DNA from: QAMX01 sp964448855
Lineage (GTDB): Bacteria; Bacillota; Clostridia; Oscillospirales; QAMX01
Assembly (NCBI GenBank): GCA_964448855.1
Contig: CAYUXI010000001.1
Location: forward strand, 186,001-250,000
Length of the DNA: 64,000 nucleotides
Direction of reading: 5' to 3'
Below the pieces are notes generated by a model that did no database searches, was not told the DNA's origin, and worked only from the letters and a program-made list of their open reading frames with translations. This document shows positions 15,983-24,991 of this stretch, one piece after another (position 1 is the stretch's first letter; each line of letters starts with the position of its first letter). Made by a program: the position numbers and the translations under genes.

Positions 15983-17171
15983 GATGATGTCGCGCCATCC
16001 AAACACCGGCCATCAAGCACAGGCAGCCGACAACTGCAAACAACGGTACCGGCCACCAGAGCATACCGGTTTGCGGCAAATTGGGTGCATCAGGCGTTGT
16101 CTGCGGGTGGTCACCGGGAACGGAAGTGGATGGGCGGGATGGGTCGGATGGTTCTGAAATACCGGGCGTACCGGATGGTGACGGTGAATCCGAGCCGCCG
16201 GGCGTACCGGAGGTTGTCGGCGTATTCGAACCGCCAGATGCATCGGTCGTCGGCGGGGTACCGGAGGATTCGCTAGGCGGTGTGGAGCCGGACTGGTGGG
16301 TGTCACTGCCGGTGGTGTGTGATGGGCTGGACGCATCGTTGCCAAACGTATTGGTCACCAGAAACACAATCCCCTTCTGCTCGACTGTGACGGTGTAGCC
16401 CGCGGGAACCTGTTCCGTCAGCGTCCAGGATGCCCAGTTGTCGAGCTGCTCCCAGGTATAATGCCACTGGTTTGCTTCACTTAGCGTGACTGTATCGTAG
16501 AGGATACCGTTTCGCAGCAGCTGCACGGTGATGGAAGTCGGCCTCGCAGACTGATGCCCGTCATCCTTCCATTCCTTGATCACTTCCCGCATCGTGTAGA
16601 TCGGTTGCTCCGGCAGAACCGGGTTGTTGCGGATTTCTGTTTTGGGTTCGATGGGAATGTCATACGTCCAGTCCTGCGTCAATGCGTCAATACCGGGCAG
16701 CATGACAATGGACGGCGTTGGAAGATACACCGTACTGCCGATGGTGCGGGGTTCTCCGAGCACAAGATAGACGCCGTGCGGCAGACGCTCCACTTCGTTC
16801 GGGAAAGAGAGTGCGCCGGATGCGTCAGTGGTGCCGACATCGGTCGGCGTCATTTGCCGGCTCTGGATATAGCCCTCCAACGTGGTGGCCAGAATGCGCC
16901 ATTCTTCCTCGGCGTTGCCGTCGGGCAGCCGCACCGGCAGCGTTGAAAACGGCTCAGTCAGACGAATGGAGCCCTGTTCATTCATCGACGCGATTTGATA
17001 GACAGAAAAGCGAACGCCCTGTATCGGCTTGCCATCCACCCGGTAGGAAATGGAGAACGAGACCGCCTGATTCGGATCAATCACGCCCAAAGCAGCAATC
17101 GGCGTGGCCAGTAGTGCAATCAGAACGATGGTTGTCAGCCATGCCGCAATTCGATAGAAAGAGCTTTTCAT
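15975..17171 (-). CDS. LPQTG-anchored Cna-B domain surface protein / accessory pilin
   Basis: 398 residues. There is a signal peptide (about 1-27), a first beta domain (about 30-185, with VSFSISYRVDGKPIQGVRFSV), and a Cna-B-type domain (about 205-285, IKEWKDDGHQSARPTSITV through PAGYTV). Next come about 85 residues of Gly/Ser/Thr/Pro-rich linker, then LPQTG with a membrane helix and a short HHHE tail. The linker probably spans the wall. This is likely the pilus base/anchor subunit or a minor pilin (inference from position between the two sortases). Its start overlaps the class C sortase stop by 4 nt. Confidence 0.85.
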   Translation of the reverse strand: MKSSFYRIAAWLTTIVLIALLATPIAALGVIDPNQAVSFSISYRVDGKPIQGVRFSVYQIASMNEQGSIRLTEPFSTLPVRLPDGNAEEEWRILATTLEGYIQSRQMTPTDVGTTDASGALSFPNEVERLPHGVYLVLGEPRTIGSTVYLPTPSIVMLPGIDALTQDWTYDIPIEPKTEIRNNPVLPEQPIYTMREVIKEWKDDGHQSARPTSITVQLLRNGILYDTVTLSEANQWHYTWEQLDNWASWTLTEQVPAGYTVTVEQKGIVFLVTNTFGNDASSPSHTTGSDTHQSGSTPPSESSGTPPTTDASGGSNTPTTSGTPGGSDSPSPSGTPGISEPSDPSRPSTSVPGDHPQTTPDAPNLPQTGMLWWPVPLFAVVGCLCLMAGVWMARHHHE

Positions 17172-18007
17172 GAATGATCCTTTCTGTGATTTCGCTGTTT
17201 TCGACTGGGTAGGAGCAAAATCACGAATAATATTAGTAAAATCGGGGCGGCGATGATCGGTGCCACCACCAGTGTATCCACCTGGACGGCGTCAGCCACG
17301 AGGCGAATGGTTTTGGCTTCGGTCGGGTTTTCGATGCGGTGTCCGCGGACGAGAAGCCGGTGAGAATTGATGCCATAGGGTGTACAGGTCATCAGTGTAC
17401 AGAGGTCTTTCCCCTGCTCAATGACGAGTGCAGAGGTGTCGGTTGGTTCAATGATCAGGATTTGATCGACTTCGTATGTCAGCACCTCATCGAGGACGCG
17501 AATCACGAAGGTATCGCCCAATTTCATTTCATCCAGATTTGTAAACAGCTTGGCACTCGGCAAGCCGCGATGGCCGGAAAGGACGCAGTGCGTGCTTTCA
17601 CCGCCGACCGGAAGGGACGACCAGTCGAGATGGCCGACCGCAATTTGCAACACCGATTCACTGGTGCCGTGATAAATCGGGAGAGAAATGGCGATCACCG
17701 GGATTTCGATATAGCCGATGATGCCGGTTCCGCCGACGTTCAATTGGCTGTCGTAGGACTGCTGTTCTTCATCCGTCAGATAGAAGTCCATCGTTTTGGA
17801 GGATCGTGTCTGATTGTATGCACGCGCCTGTTCGAGGACATCCTCATATTGATCTTGCTCCATGGCGTGGACATCCTCTGCGTAGGCCGCGACAGCCTGA
17901 GATGCGTGCAGCGAATTCCAGTAATCGCTGACCGTTGGATACAGCAGCAGAGAAACACCTGCAAGAAACATCAGGACTAAAATCCAGGTTGTTTTTCGAC
18001 TTTTCAT
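17168..18007 (-). CDS. srtC: Class C (pilin-polymerising) sortase
   Basis: 279 residues with N- and C-terminal membrane helices. The core matches class C: GYIEIPVIAISLPIYHGT, VGHLDWSSLPVGG, catalytic His in CVLSGHRGLPSAKLF, catalytic Cys in LCTLMTCTPYG and Arg in INSHRLLVRGHR. The usual DPF/DPW lid was not found; the corresponding region reads YDSQLNVGG. Class C sortases join pilin subunits through a Lys and the LPxTG Thr. It sits directly after the backbone pilin, as expected. Confidence 0.95.
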   Translation of the reverse strand: MKSRKTTWILVLMFLAGVSLLLYPTVSDYWNSLHASQAVAAYAEDVHAMEQDQYEDVLEQARAYNQTRSSKTMDFYLTDEEQQSYDSQLNVGGTGIIGYIEIPVIAISLPIYHGTSESVLQIAVGHLDWSSLPVGGESTHCVLSGHRGLPSAKLFTNLDEMKLGDTFVIRVLDEVLTYEVDQILIIEPTDTSALVIEQGKDLCTLMTCTPYGINSHRLLVRGHRIENPTEAKTIRLVADAVQVDTLVVAPIIAAPILLILFVILLLPSRKQRNHRKDHS

Positions 18008-18040
18008 TGCAGGTGCTCCCCTACCACTGTGGCTTGATTT

Positions 18041-19570
18041 TTAGTTCTTTGTCTTGCTCACGCGCTTTTTGGTGACCAGCAGAACGGCGGCACCAACGGC
18101 CAGAATGGCTCCGGCAATGTAGAAGATCTTGGTACCGATGCCACCGGTGGACGGCAGCTCGGTGCCGGACTGGTTGTTGACTTTGACAAGCACTGTTGTG
18201 TACGTATCTTTGCCGGTTTCTGCGTCTTTCTCTTTTCCTTTGATCGTGAACGTTACATCAGTTCCAAGCTTGTTAAAGCCCGGGAGTGCTTCGATTTCGC
18301 GGAGGTAGTAGTTGTCGGCGTCGAGACCGTCGATTTCGATTTTCCCGTCTGCATTGGTCGTGAGAATGGATTCAGTCGGCCATGTCGGATTCTCACCGGT
18401 CGGAGCATCTACCCATTCGAAAATTTTACCGTTTGCTACTTTGGCGACTTCGAGGACTTCCTTTTCATCATCGTATACAGTTTTGATGACTTTACGCAGC
18501 AGGACGAACTTAACACCTGCCAGCTTTTTCGTCTCATCGCCATTGGCGTATTTCAGGATATCGAGATCCCAAGTGTAGGTGACAGTTTGGCTGGGTGTCG
18601 TTGTTCCGGTGCCGGCGCCGTTCCCGTCGTTCCCGTATGAAAGATTGCTTTCGTTCGTGTTACCCGGCAGACCGACAACGGCGTTTGCGTTCAGCGTAGC
18701 GGTGTAGGAAATGACGATTTTGTCATTGGCCTTCAGTTTATCACAGAAGTCCTGCGTGAAGACGACCTCGAAGGTGCAGTTGTCTGTCGGCTTGTTGTTG
18801 GTGTCGGTGGCCTTCTTGATGGTGTAGTTCGCTGCATCGACTGTTGTCGTGCGTTCGCCGCTCGTCAGCTTAATTTCGGTGACGCTGTCGAAGGTCAAAC
18901 CGGTAGACATTTTATCGTGGAAGACATAATTTTCGGCACCGGCCTGTGCGGTGATGGTGCTCTGGAAATAGATAGTCTGGCCGATATCGGCGTCATTTTC
19001 GCTGCCGAAGTTGCCGGTGGAGTCTTCTTTGACTTTTTTCTCGTTGGTCGGGACGGCGTTCTTCTCTTTGATCGTGACAGTGGGATTTGTGGTATCCAGA
19101 GAGCAGAGCGTACCCAGTGAGCTGTCTACCAGGTAGTAGCCGAGAGCCAGGTTCGAGAATGTCACGGTTGCGGAGGTTGCGGTAACTGTCCCCTGATGGG
19201 CGATCGAATTTGTTTTGGCATAAGCCTGTGCCGCCTTGGCAAAGGCGGCAGCATCGGCGCCTTTGACCCATGTTACATAGCCCTGCGTGTCAACGGTGAC
19301 GTAGGTCGTCTGAGTTTTCAGCCAAGTTTCCCATGCGGAGCTTGCCTTGTACGCATAAGCACCGGCTGTTGCGTCATAGCTTTCCAGTTCGAGAATCTGG
19401 TAGATCGTGTAGGTTTGGCCAACGACCGCGTTATCGATGGTGATGGTACCGGTTGGTGTTGCCGGTGTTTCCGGTTCGGTTGGTGTTGCCGGTGCTTCGT
19501 CTGCAAGGGCGAAGGAGCTCAGCGTGACAAGAGCCAGCAGGAGAGCCAGAATCTTTTTTGCGTGTTTCAT
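18041..19570 (-). CDS. Major backbone pilin with LPSTG sorting signal
   Basis: 509 residues. There is a signal peptide (ALLLALVTLSSFALA), a Pro/Thr-rich stretch and a first beta domain. A Lys-containing pilin segment (VPTNEKKVKEDSTGNFG, about residues 173-189) supplies the probable cross-linking lysine. A D2-type isopeptide domain follows, then a Cna-B-like domain with an E-box-like YYLREIEALPGF, and LPSTGG, a membrane helix and KKRVSKTKN. This is the organisation of SpaA/FimA-type fimbrial shaft proteins. It lies between the tip pilin and srtC. Subunit order in the fibre is inferred from homologous clusters. Confidence 0.92.
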   Translation of the reverse strand: MKHAKKILALLLALVTLSSFALADEAPATPTEPETPATPTGTITIDNAVVGQTYTIYQILELESYDATAGAYAYKASSAWETWLKTQTTYVTVDTQGYVTWVKGADAAAFAKAAQAYAKTNSIAHQGTVTATSATVTFSNLALGYYLVDSSLGTLCSLDTTNPTVTIKEKNAVPTNEKKVKEDSTGNFGSENDADIGQTIYFQSTITAQAGAENYVFHDKMSTGLTFDSVTEIKLTSGERTTTVDAANYTIKKATDTNNKPTDNCTFEVVFTQDFCDKLKANDKIVISYTATLNANAVVGLPGNTNESNLSYGNDGNGAGTGTTTPSQTVTYTWDLDILKYANGDETKKLAGVKFVLLRKVIKTVYDDEKEVLEVAKVANGKIFEWVDAPTGENPTWPTESILTTNADGKIEIDGLDADNYYLREIEALPGFNKLGTDVTFTIKGKEKDAETGKDTYTTVLVKVNNQSGTELPSTGGIGTKIFYIAGAILAVGAAVLLVTKKRVSKTKN

Positions 19571-19632
19571 CGTTCAAAATCCTTTCAAACTGATTTGGTC
19601 TTCAAATTGATTCGGAAGTGTTTGGCGGTTCA

Positions 19633-22600
19633 TTATGAGGAGGAGTCCGCCTCCTTTTCCCTTTTGCGGGAACGGTATTTCTGAAACAGGAGGAAGCCTG
19701 ATGCGCTCAACAACAGGATGCCGCCTGCAACATACAGAAGAAGTGTGCCGGGGCCGCCGGTGGAGGGCAGCGCATAGTAAATGCGGTTCAGAATGACGAA
19801 GCTTTCCGGATCGTCATCTGTCCACGTCTCCGTTGAACCGTCTTCTTTTGACACGGTCACGGTGACCTTGTCGTATGCCACTACGACCGACCAGGTGTCC
19901 CCCGTTTTGAGATAGCCTGCCGGAACGACCGTCTCCTCCAGCTTGTAGGTGTGGCCGGAGGGGATGTTCGTAAAGGTGACTTTGCCGTCTGCGTCGGAGG
20001 TCTGGACTTGATTTGGCACGGTGACGGACGTTTTCCCGTCGCCGCGACAGATGCTGCAGTTTTCCGTATCGTGGCTGAGCGTGAACTCGGCACCGGCCAG
20101 CGGATTCGGAATCTCCGCCGTATCCTGTTTGGTAAATGTCAGCTCACCGAGATAGCCGTGAACCGATGGGATGGGGAAATTGATCGTTTTGGGGGCTGAG
20201 ATGGTCTGCTGACCGTTGATGTCGGTCACCGTTCGGTACTGCAACGTTGTTTTGCCGTTTGTATTGTACACATTCTTCTCAATGAAGGACGCATCTTCAT
20301 TCTTCAGACGGACGCGATAGCGGAGTTCAAAGACATACGTTGTCTCTGAGCCGGAGGTGGATTGGGTGTAGCCGGACTTTTTCAAATCCCAGTCGATATC
20401 TGTACTGGACGAATTCGAATGAGTTGAAGCCGTGTTTTCGGCATTTTCTGCGTAGGAGCCTGTCAAGTTCCCCGACGTCAGTTCATTGTCTTTGTCATAA
20501 AAGCCGATGAACTCAATCTCGCCCGGAACAACCGTCGGCACCGGGTCCGATGCCACCCAGTCGGCCTTGGCTGCGGTCTCGGTGGTGGTTCTGATGGCTT
20601 CGAAAATCTGATTGTAGGCATCTATCAAACCTGCTGTGTCGGTACTGTCGTGGTAATACTTGTCATACCCAGAGCCAATTTTATCCCCTAACCATTTGGT
20701 GAAATGGCCGGTCGATGTCCCGCCGATATCGTAGGTATCTTTCGTGCGATCCATCGTTGAAAAAGTATTGGTTGCACTCTGAGTGATATATGCATCCAGA
20801 CTTTGACCGGCAACATCGACACCGATGGAAAAAATCGTAATGCCCGATTTTTTCATGCTTTCGGCCATTTCCCGTGCTTTGACAGCACCGCGATCGGAAT
20901 AGTTGGTGCCGTAATTAAATGGCTTGTTCGGATAGAGATCATCGCGGATGTATTTATGCGTATCACTATCTATGCTGGTATAGATTGGGTTATAGCCGCT
21001 GTAGCCACTGGAAACATAGGTCGTTGGGAAGCCGTCACTGAGGAAAATTACATAACGATTCTTGTTTTTGACCTCGCTGAGCATATCTCTAGCCATTTTC
21101 AAACCGGCTTCAATATTGGTATACCGACTCCCGGAGGAAGCATAGCCAGATGCATTGATGATGTTCCCGGTATTCTGACGCATGGTGTTTTTTAACTTCT
21201 TGGCTTCATCCTCATTTGTACAGGGTGATAGCGCGAAAATCTTGTGTGCATCGGTGTTGAAGGCCACATAACCAACCTTGCTGATTCCAAGAGAATTGCT
21301 TGCGGCGAATTTGTCCAGAAAATCCTCTGCGGCCTCCATTGCAGCTTTATATCTTGTGGAATTGCCAAAGTCAGAATTCATGGTATTGGAAATGTCCATG
21401 ACAATGACAACCGCCATGTCTGGCTCGTTGATCAGCTCTTTGATATTGCCGGTTGTTTCGACGCGCAGTGTGATATCGAAAACGTTTTCCAAGTCGGTGC
21501 CTTCGATCGTCTTGCTGACGGTGACGCCGTTCTCTGAGTTGGAGCCGCCGTGATTGTCGATCTGCTGATCGGACGGCTTTGTCTCGTTGGACGCTGATGC
21601 ATCTCTGGTCAGTGCTGCGGCGAATGCCGTATGCTGCAGCTGGCCCGGTGCGTCCGGTGAGGGTGTGTCGCTGTTGGCATCGTCGCTGAATTCCGTGAAC
21701 CAGCCGCTGTCGCGGAGCTGCATCCAGTTGGTTCCAATGCAGGCTTCGGCAACCGATTCATTATCCAAGACGAGCATTTGCACGAGGCGGTTCGAAAGCT
21801 CGCGGTAGTTCGTTTCGGACAGCGCGCCTTGTGCGAAGGCCGTATTGATTTCATCGAGCAGTGCGTTGGCCGCCTGCGGTTCGGCCGCGGAAACTTGCAG
21901 CGCTTCAACCGCCGACAGGTACGAGCGGTAGGCGTCCAGCGACGTGGCGGGGTCGAATTCCAACGAGACGTTGCACGCCACCGTATCCACGGTGAGGCGT
22001 TCGGGAGTCTGGTGTTCTTCACAGGTGCTGTCCCACGCGTTGAATTCGACAGCGCCATGGACGCGGAGGGCGAAGCTCGGCTCTTCCAGCAGAGCATGGA
22101 CGGAAACGGCAACGGAGCCCGACCATTCGGATGCTGCAATCGAGAGCGACGGTTCTTCTGCGGTCAGGAGGAGAAAGCCCGTGAGCACCTGACAGGGGAT
22201 TTCCGTTTCGCCAAAGAGGCGGGGCTCACTGACTACGGACGGCGCATACCCTTCCGTCTGATCGAGCCAGGTCATGGCGTCGAGATCAAAGGTGGCGATT
22301 TCTTCCAACAGCGGCAAAACGATTTCCAAGCGGATGCGAATGGACGAATACGCCGCTTCCGGAAGGATGGGTGCGGTTTTCAAGGACAGCGGGAAGCAGA
22401 CGGTCTCGCCGGGGTGCGCAGTCAGCGCGGTATCGGCTGCGGCGGACAATTCCGTCAGGCGGACGGCGTCCGCGTCCAGCTGTGGGAGCGGTTCCGACTC
22501 GGTTTCCGAGGGGTTTGCTGTCGTTTTCTGCGAACAGGCATCGGAGTGCTGATGCTCCGGCAGGGTGCAGATGAGGTTCTTTTGGTAGCAGTCTTCCGTA

Positions 22601-23037
22601 TGGCGATGCGATGTGGCCGGTTCGGAGTCGGATGCGGATGTAGTCGTTTCGGCCGACGTTTCGCTGATCGTTTCGCTCACGGTGGCGGGCGGCTCCGATG
22701 TAGTGGAGGGTTCGGAGGTGGAGGTCGTTTCGGCTGACGTTTCGCTCGTGGTGGCAGGTGGCTCCGATGTGGTAGTTGGTTCAGAGGTGGTCGACTCCCC
22801 GGTTTGGGCGGTGGACTCCGTTTCTGCGAACGGGCAATTGAGAACGACTTCATAGCAGGAAGGACCGTGCTGATGCTCTTCCAGGCCGCAAAGCGGTGGC
22901 TCAGTCATGGTAATTGCCGGGAGAATCAGCGCATAGGTCGTACTGAAGACAACGAGACAGGAAAGAAACAGTACAAGTTTTTGCCAGCGCTTCCGTTTTC
23001 TGCGTGTTGTCCAATAGGAACCAGCCGGTTGCTGCAC
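19633..23037 (-). CDS. Tip pilin/adhesin with von Willebrand A domain
   Basis: 1134 residues. The N-terminal membrane helix ends in YALILPAITM and is followed by two short His/Cys repeats (CGLEEHQHGPSCY near 50 and HRHTEDCY near 145) that flank a Ser/Thr/Glu/Pro-rich repeat tract (about 75-140). After a region to about 500 comes a VWA domain (about 538-800) with a MIDAS-like DISNT at 548. Further beta domains, one SpaA/Cna-B-like domain with LEETVVPAGY, and LPSTGG plus membrane anchor complete it. VWA tip pilins usually mediate adhesion. The MIDAS reads DISNT, not DxSxS, with Thr at the last position. Confidence 0.9.
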   Translation of the reverse strand: MQQPAGSYWTTRRKRKRWQKLVLFLSCLVVFSTTYALILPAITMTEPPLCGLEEHQHGPSCYEVVLNCPFAETESTAQTGESTTSEPTTTSEPPATTSETSAETTSTSEPSTTSEPPATVSETISETSAETTTSASDSEPATSHRHTEDCYQKNLICTLPEHQHSDACSQKTTANPSETESEPLPQLDADAVRLTELSAAADTALTAHPGETVCFPLSLKTAPILPEAAYSSIRIRLEIVLPLLEEIATFDLDAMTWLDQTEGYAPSVVSEPRLFGETEIPCQVLTGFLLLTAEEPSLSIAASEWSGSVAVSVHALLEEPSFALRVHGAVEFNAWDSTCEEHQTPERLTVDTVACNVSLEFDPATSLDAYRSYLSAVEALQVSAAEPQAANALLDEINTAFAQGALSETNYRELSNRLVQMLVLDNESVAEACIGTNWMQLRDSGWFTEFSDDANSDTPSPDAPGQLQHTAFAAALTRDASASNETKPSDQQIDNHGGSNSENGVTVSKTIEGTDLENVFDITLRVETTGNIKELINEPDMAVVIVMDISNTMNSDFGNSTRYKAAMEAAEDFLDKFAASNSLGISKVGYVAFNTDAHKIFALSPCTNEDEAKKLKNTMRQNTGNIINASGYASSGSRYTNIEAGLKMARDMLSEVKNKNRYVIFLSDGFPTTYVSSGYSGYNPIYTSIDSDTHKYIRDDLYPNKPFNYGTNYSDRGAVKAREMAESMKKSGITIFSIGVDVAGQSLDAYITQSATNTFSTMDRTKDTYDIGGTSTGHFTKWLGDKIGSGYDKYYHDSTDTAGLIDAYNQIFEAIRTTTETAAKADWVASDPVPTVVPGEIEFIGFYDKDNELTSGNLTGSYAENAENTASTHSNSSSTDIDWDLKKSGYTQSTSGSETTYVFELRYRVRLKNEDASFIEKNVYNTNGKTTLQYRTVTDINGQQTISAPKTINFPIPSVHGYLGELTFTKQDTAEIPNPLAGAEFTLSHDTENCSICRGDGKTSVTVPNQVQTSDADGKVTFTNIPSGHTYKLEETVVPAGYLKTGDTWSVVVAYDKVTVTVSKEDGSTETWTDDDPESFVILNRIYYALPSTGGPGTLLLYVAGGILLLSASGFLLFQKYRSRKREKEADSSS

Positions 23038-23081
23038 GATGCGTCCACCTCCTTTCCGGCTTAATCAAAATTCAGTTTCGT

Positions 23082-23684
23082 TTATTGAGAAGATTGGGAT
23101 AGAATACCGAAAACCGACAGCGGCCAAATGCGGAAAACCACCTTGCCGACCATCTGATCCTCGGCGACACAGCCAAGCGCCGTTGTCCGGGAATCGACGG
23201 AAACGGCGCGATGATCGCCCATGACGAAATAGCGGCCATCGGGCACCTGGTACGGTAATTCAATGTTGATTTCACCAAGCGCCTTTTCGGTCAGATACGG
23301 TTCGTCGAGAAGGGTGCCGTTCACGAGAACGGAGCCATCTTCCGTGAAATCGACCCAGTCGGACGGACCGGCAATGATGCGCTTGATGAGCAGTTTATTT
23401 CCATAATAAAAGGCGACAATCTCGCCCGTTTTGAATTGCGAACTTTTCACAGTGACGACAATCTGGCCGTTTTCCAGCGTCGGGGTCATGGATGTGCCAT
23501 AGATTCGGAGCACAGGCATCCAGAGCGTTGCGACCAGAACGGCCAGCGCTGCGACGACAATCAGCACAGCCACTGTACTTTTCAAGGCACGATGATAATG
23601 ACGGTGGTCGCGAAGGCGAGCCCGCTCCGCTTCAATCTGCGTGAGCGACGGGAGCTCGACCTGCGAATTCATAGGACGGTTCAT
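23082..23684 (-). CDS. Signal peptidase I dedicated to the pilus island
   Basis: 200 residues with one N-terminal membrane helix (STVAVLIVVAALAVLVATLWMPVL). The catalytic Ser is at about 65 (YGTSMTPTL) and the Lys at about 101 (LLIKRIIAGPSDWV), giving the Ser/Lys dyad of bacterial-type SPase I, followed by the GDHRAVSVDSR box. Pilus islands often carry their own peptidase for efficient pilin processing or as an assembly chaperone. The start is 3 bp after the upstream stop, indicating co-transcription. Confidence 0.93.
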   Translation of the reverse strand: MNRPMNSQVELPSLTQIEAERARLRDHRHYHRALKSTVAVLIVVAALAVLVATLWMPVLRIYGTSMTPTLENGQIVVTVKSSQFKTGEIVAFYYGNKLLIKRIIAGPSDWVDFTEDGSVLVNGTLLDEPYLTEKALGEINIELPYQVPDGRYFVMGDHRAVSVDSRTTALGCVAEDQMVGKVVFRIWPLSVFGILSQSSQ

Positions 23685-23687
23685 CGG

Positions 23688-24161
23688 CTACACTTCCCTC
23701 GTCATCAGGGCATTCAGTTCACTATGCAGAAGGATGAATTCATCGGCTTTTTTGCGGAAGTCTGACCACGCATTGGCCGCTTCGCTGTTGGCGGAATCAA
23801 TGGTTTGGCGGGCATAGTCTTCCGCTTCGCGCTGAATCGCGGCGGCGCGGCAATTGGCCTCGGCCAGAATGGTACCGGCCTGCTGCTCGGCCTGTGCGAT
23901 TTTCTGTTCGCTTTCGGCCGATGCGGATTGCACGGACGTCAGATACTGATCCGCCGCGGCCTGTGCCGCAGCAAAGACGTCATTCAGCTGAAGAGCCGCC
24001 TCTGCAATCGAACCGGCTGATTCCATGCAGACAGAACGGTTTTTCTGCAGTTCTTCCAATTGAAGGACTTTCAGTTGAAGCGCTTCCAGCTGTTTTTGCT
24101 GTTCATAAATAATATCAACCAGATCAGCACGGCTCAGGCGCTTCAGATCTCTATCAGCCAT
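23688..24161 (-). CDS. Coiled-coil cytosolic protein heading the pilus operon
   Basis: 157 residues from the ATG at 24161 (GGGGGATTGAT before it); an upstream start at 24191 is open but has no such site. The N-terminus MADRDLKRLSRADLVDIIYEQQKQLE leads into a short leucine-heptad coil (about 20-40). A long Ala/Glu/Gln helix follows (about 60-140), of the type seen in DivIVA- or V-ATPase-stalk-like proteins. No membrane segment. I do not recognise a named family. Similar genes next to signal peptidase and pilin genes suggest a role in organising secretion or placing the pilus machinery (inference). Confidence 0.75.
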   Translation of the reverse strand: MADRDLKRLSRADLVDIIYEQQKQLEALQLKVLQLEELQKNRSVCMESAGSIAEAALQLNDVFAAAQAAADQYLTSVQSASAESEQKIAQAEQQAGTILAEANCRAAAIQREAEDYARQTIDSANSEAANAWSDFRKKADEFILLHSELNALMTREV

Positions 24162-24220
24162 ATCAATCCCCCGGCATTTTTCCTGTAACAAAGTGCAAAG
24201 AGCGCACCTATACGATTGAT

Positions 24221-24249
24221 ATTATAATACTTTCCCAACGCTATGTCAA
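24221..24249 (-). promoter_or_regulatory. Consensus sigma-A promoter of the pilus operon
   Basis: On the minus strand TTGACA (24249-24244), 17-bp spacer, TATAAT (24226-24221): a perfect match, about 60 bp before the coiled-coil gene. No other clear promoter was seen within the island, so the seven genes may form one 9-kb transcript. Confidence 0.9.
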
Positions 24250-24350
24250 GTGATTCCTGTCAAGTCTTCTGGATGTTTTGCGTCGGACTTTCCGATTTCA
24301 CGGACTTTTTTGCGCAGTTGGCTGTTTGGAAAGACTTTGAGTGCCGCCTA

Positions 24351-24379
24351 TGGACATTTTCCGGTTCGCATGATATAAT
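24351..24379 (+). promoter_or_regulatory. Promoter of the dCMP deaminase gene
   Basis: TGGACA (24351-24356), 17-bp spacer, extended -10 TGATATAAT (TATAAT 24374-24379), 44 bp before the ATG. Confidence 0.8.
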
Positions 24380-24422
24380 AGAGGCAAGGTATCCGGAGCC
24401 ATTTGGATTGGAGAGGTGTTTT

Positions 24423-24908
24423 ATGAAACGGACAGATTATATCTCGTGGGATGAGTATTTTATGGGGGTTGCGCTCCTTGCAGCCAAGCGGAGCAAGGAT
24501 CCGAATTCGCAGGTCGGTGCGTGCATTGTCAGCGACCAGAATATCATCATATCCACCGGCTATAACGGCTTTCCGAAGGGCTGTTCGGATGACGAATATC
24601 CGTGGGCGCGTGAGGGTGCTGTCAACGAGACCAAGTATCCCTACGTCGTTCATGCGGAGCTGAATGCCATTTTGAATGCCGCTGGGCGTCCGCTGAGCGG
24701 TTCGCGGCTGTATGTCTCCCTTTTCCCATGCAACGAATGCGCGAAGGCCATCATTCAGACCGGCATTCGGGAAGTGATTTATCTGTCCGACAAATATGCA
24801 ACGACGGATGCGACCTGTGCATCCAAGCGGATGCTCCAATCGGCCGGTGTGCAGCTGACGCAGCTCGACTGCGGTGAGCTGGAGCTGACGCTTTCCTATC
24901 GCGCATAA
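24423..24908 (+). CDS. dCMP deaminase (cytidine/deoxycytidylate deaminase family)
   Basis: 161 residues from the ATG at 24423 (GGAGAGG before it); the frame runs further upstream but without support. It has the zinc and catalytic site HAELNAI and PCNECAKAI, and the dCMP-deaminase opening ISWDEYFMGVALLAAKRSKDPNSQVGA. It converts dCMP to dUMP for thymidylate synthesis; the ComEB branch of this family is common in Bacillota. It is flanked by its own promoter and terminator, so it is probably monocistronic. Confidence 0.92.
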   Translation: MKRTDYISWDEYFMGVALLAAKRSKDPNSQVGACIVSDQNIIISTGYNGFPKGCSDDEYPWAREGAVNETKYPYVVHAELNAILNAAGRPLSGSRLYVSLFPCNECAKAIIQTGIREVIYLSDKYATTDATCASKRMLQSAGVQLTQLDCGELELTLSYRA

Positions 24909-24926
24909 CAAGACTGAAAACCCGTC

Positions 24927-24965
24927 AATCCGCCCGGTCAGATGATCTGATCGGGCGGATTTATT
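24927..24965. terminator. Hairpin between dCMP deaminase and the convergent murD
   Basis: AATCCGCCCG (24927-24936) pairs perfectly with 24952-24961, with an inner TCAGAT/ATCTGA self-complement and a short TATT tail. It probably serves both convergent genes. Confidence 0.75.
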
Positions 24966-24991
24966 GGTTCAAATGGACTTCCCTGTTCGGT

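Noticed and set aside
16085..16400. Pro/Ser/Thr/Gly-coding repeats as a possible CRISPR or minisatellite
   Set aside because: The units are irregular codon-level repeats within the linker of the LPQTG protein, with no constant repeat and spacer structure. No CRISPR array was seen anywhere in the window.
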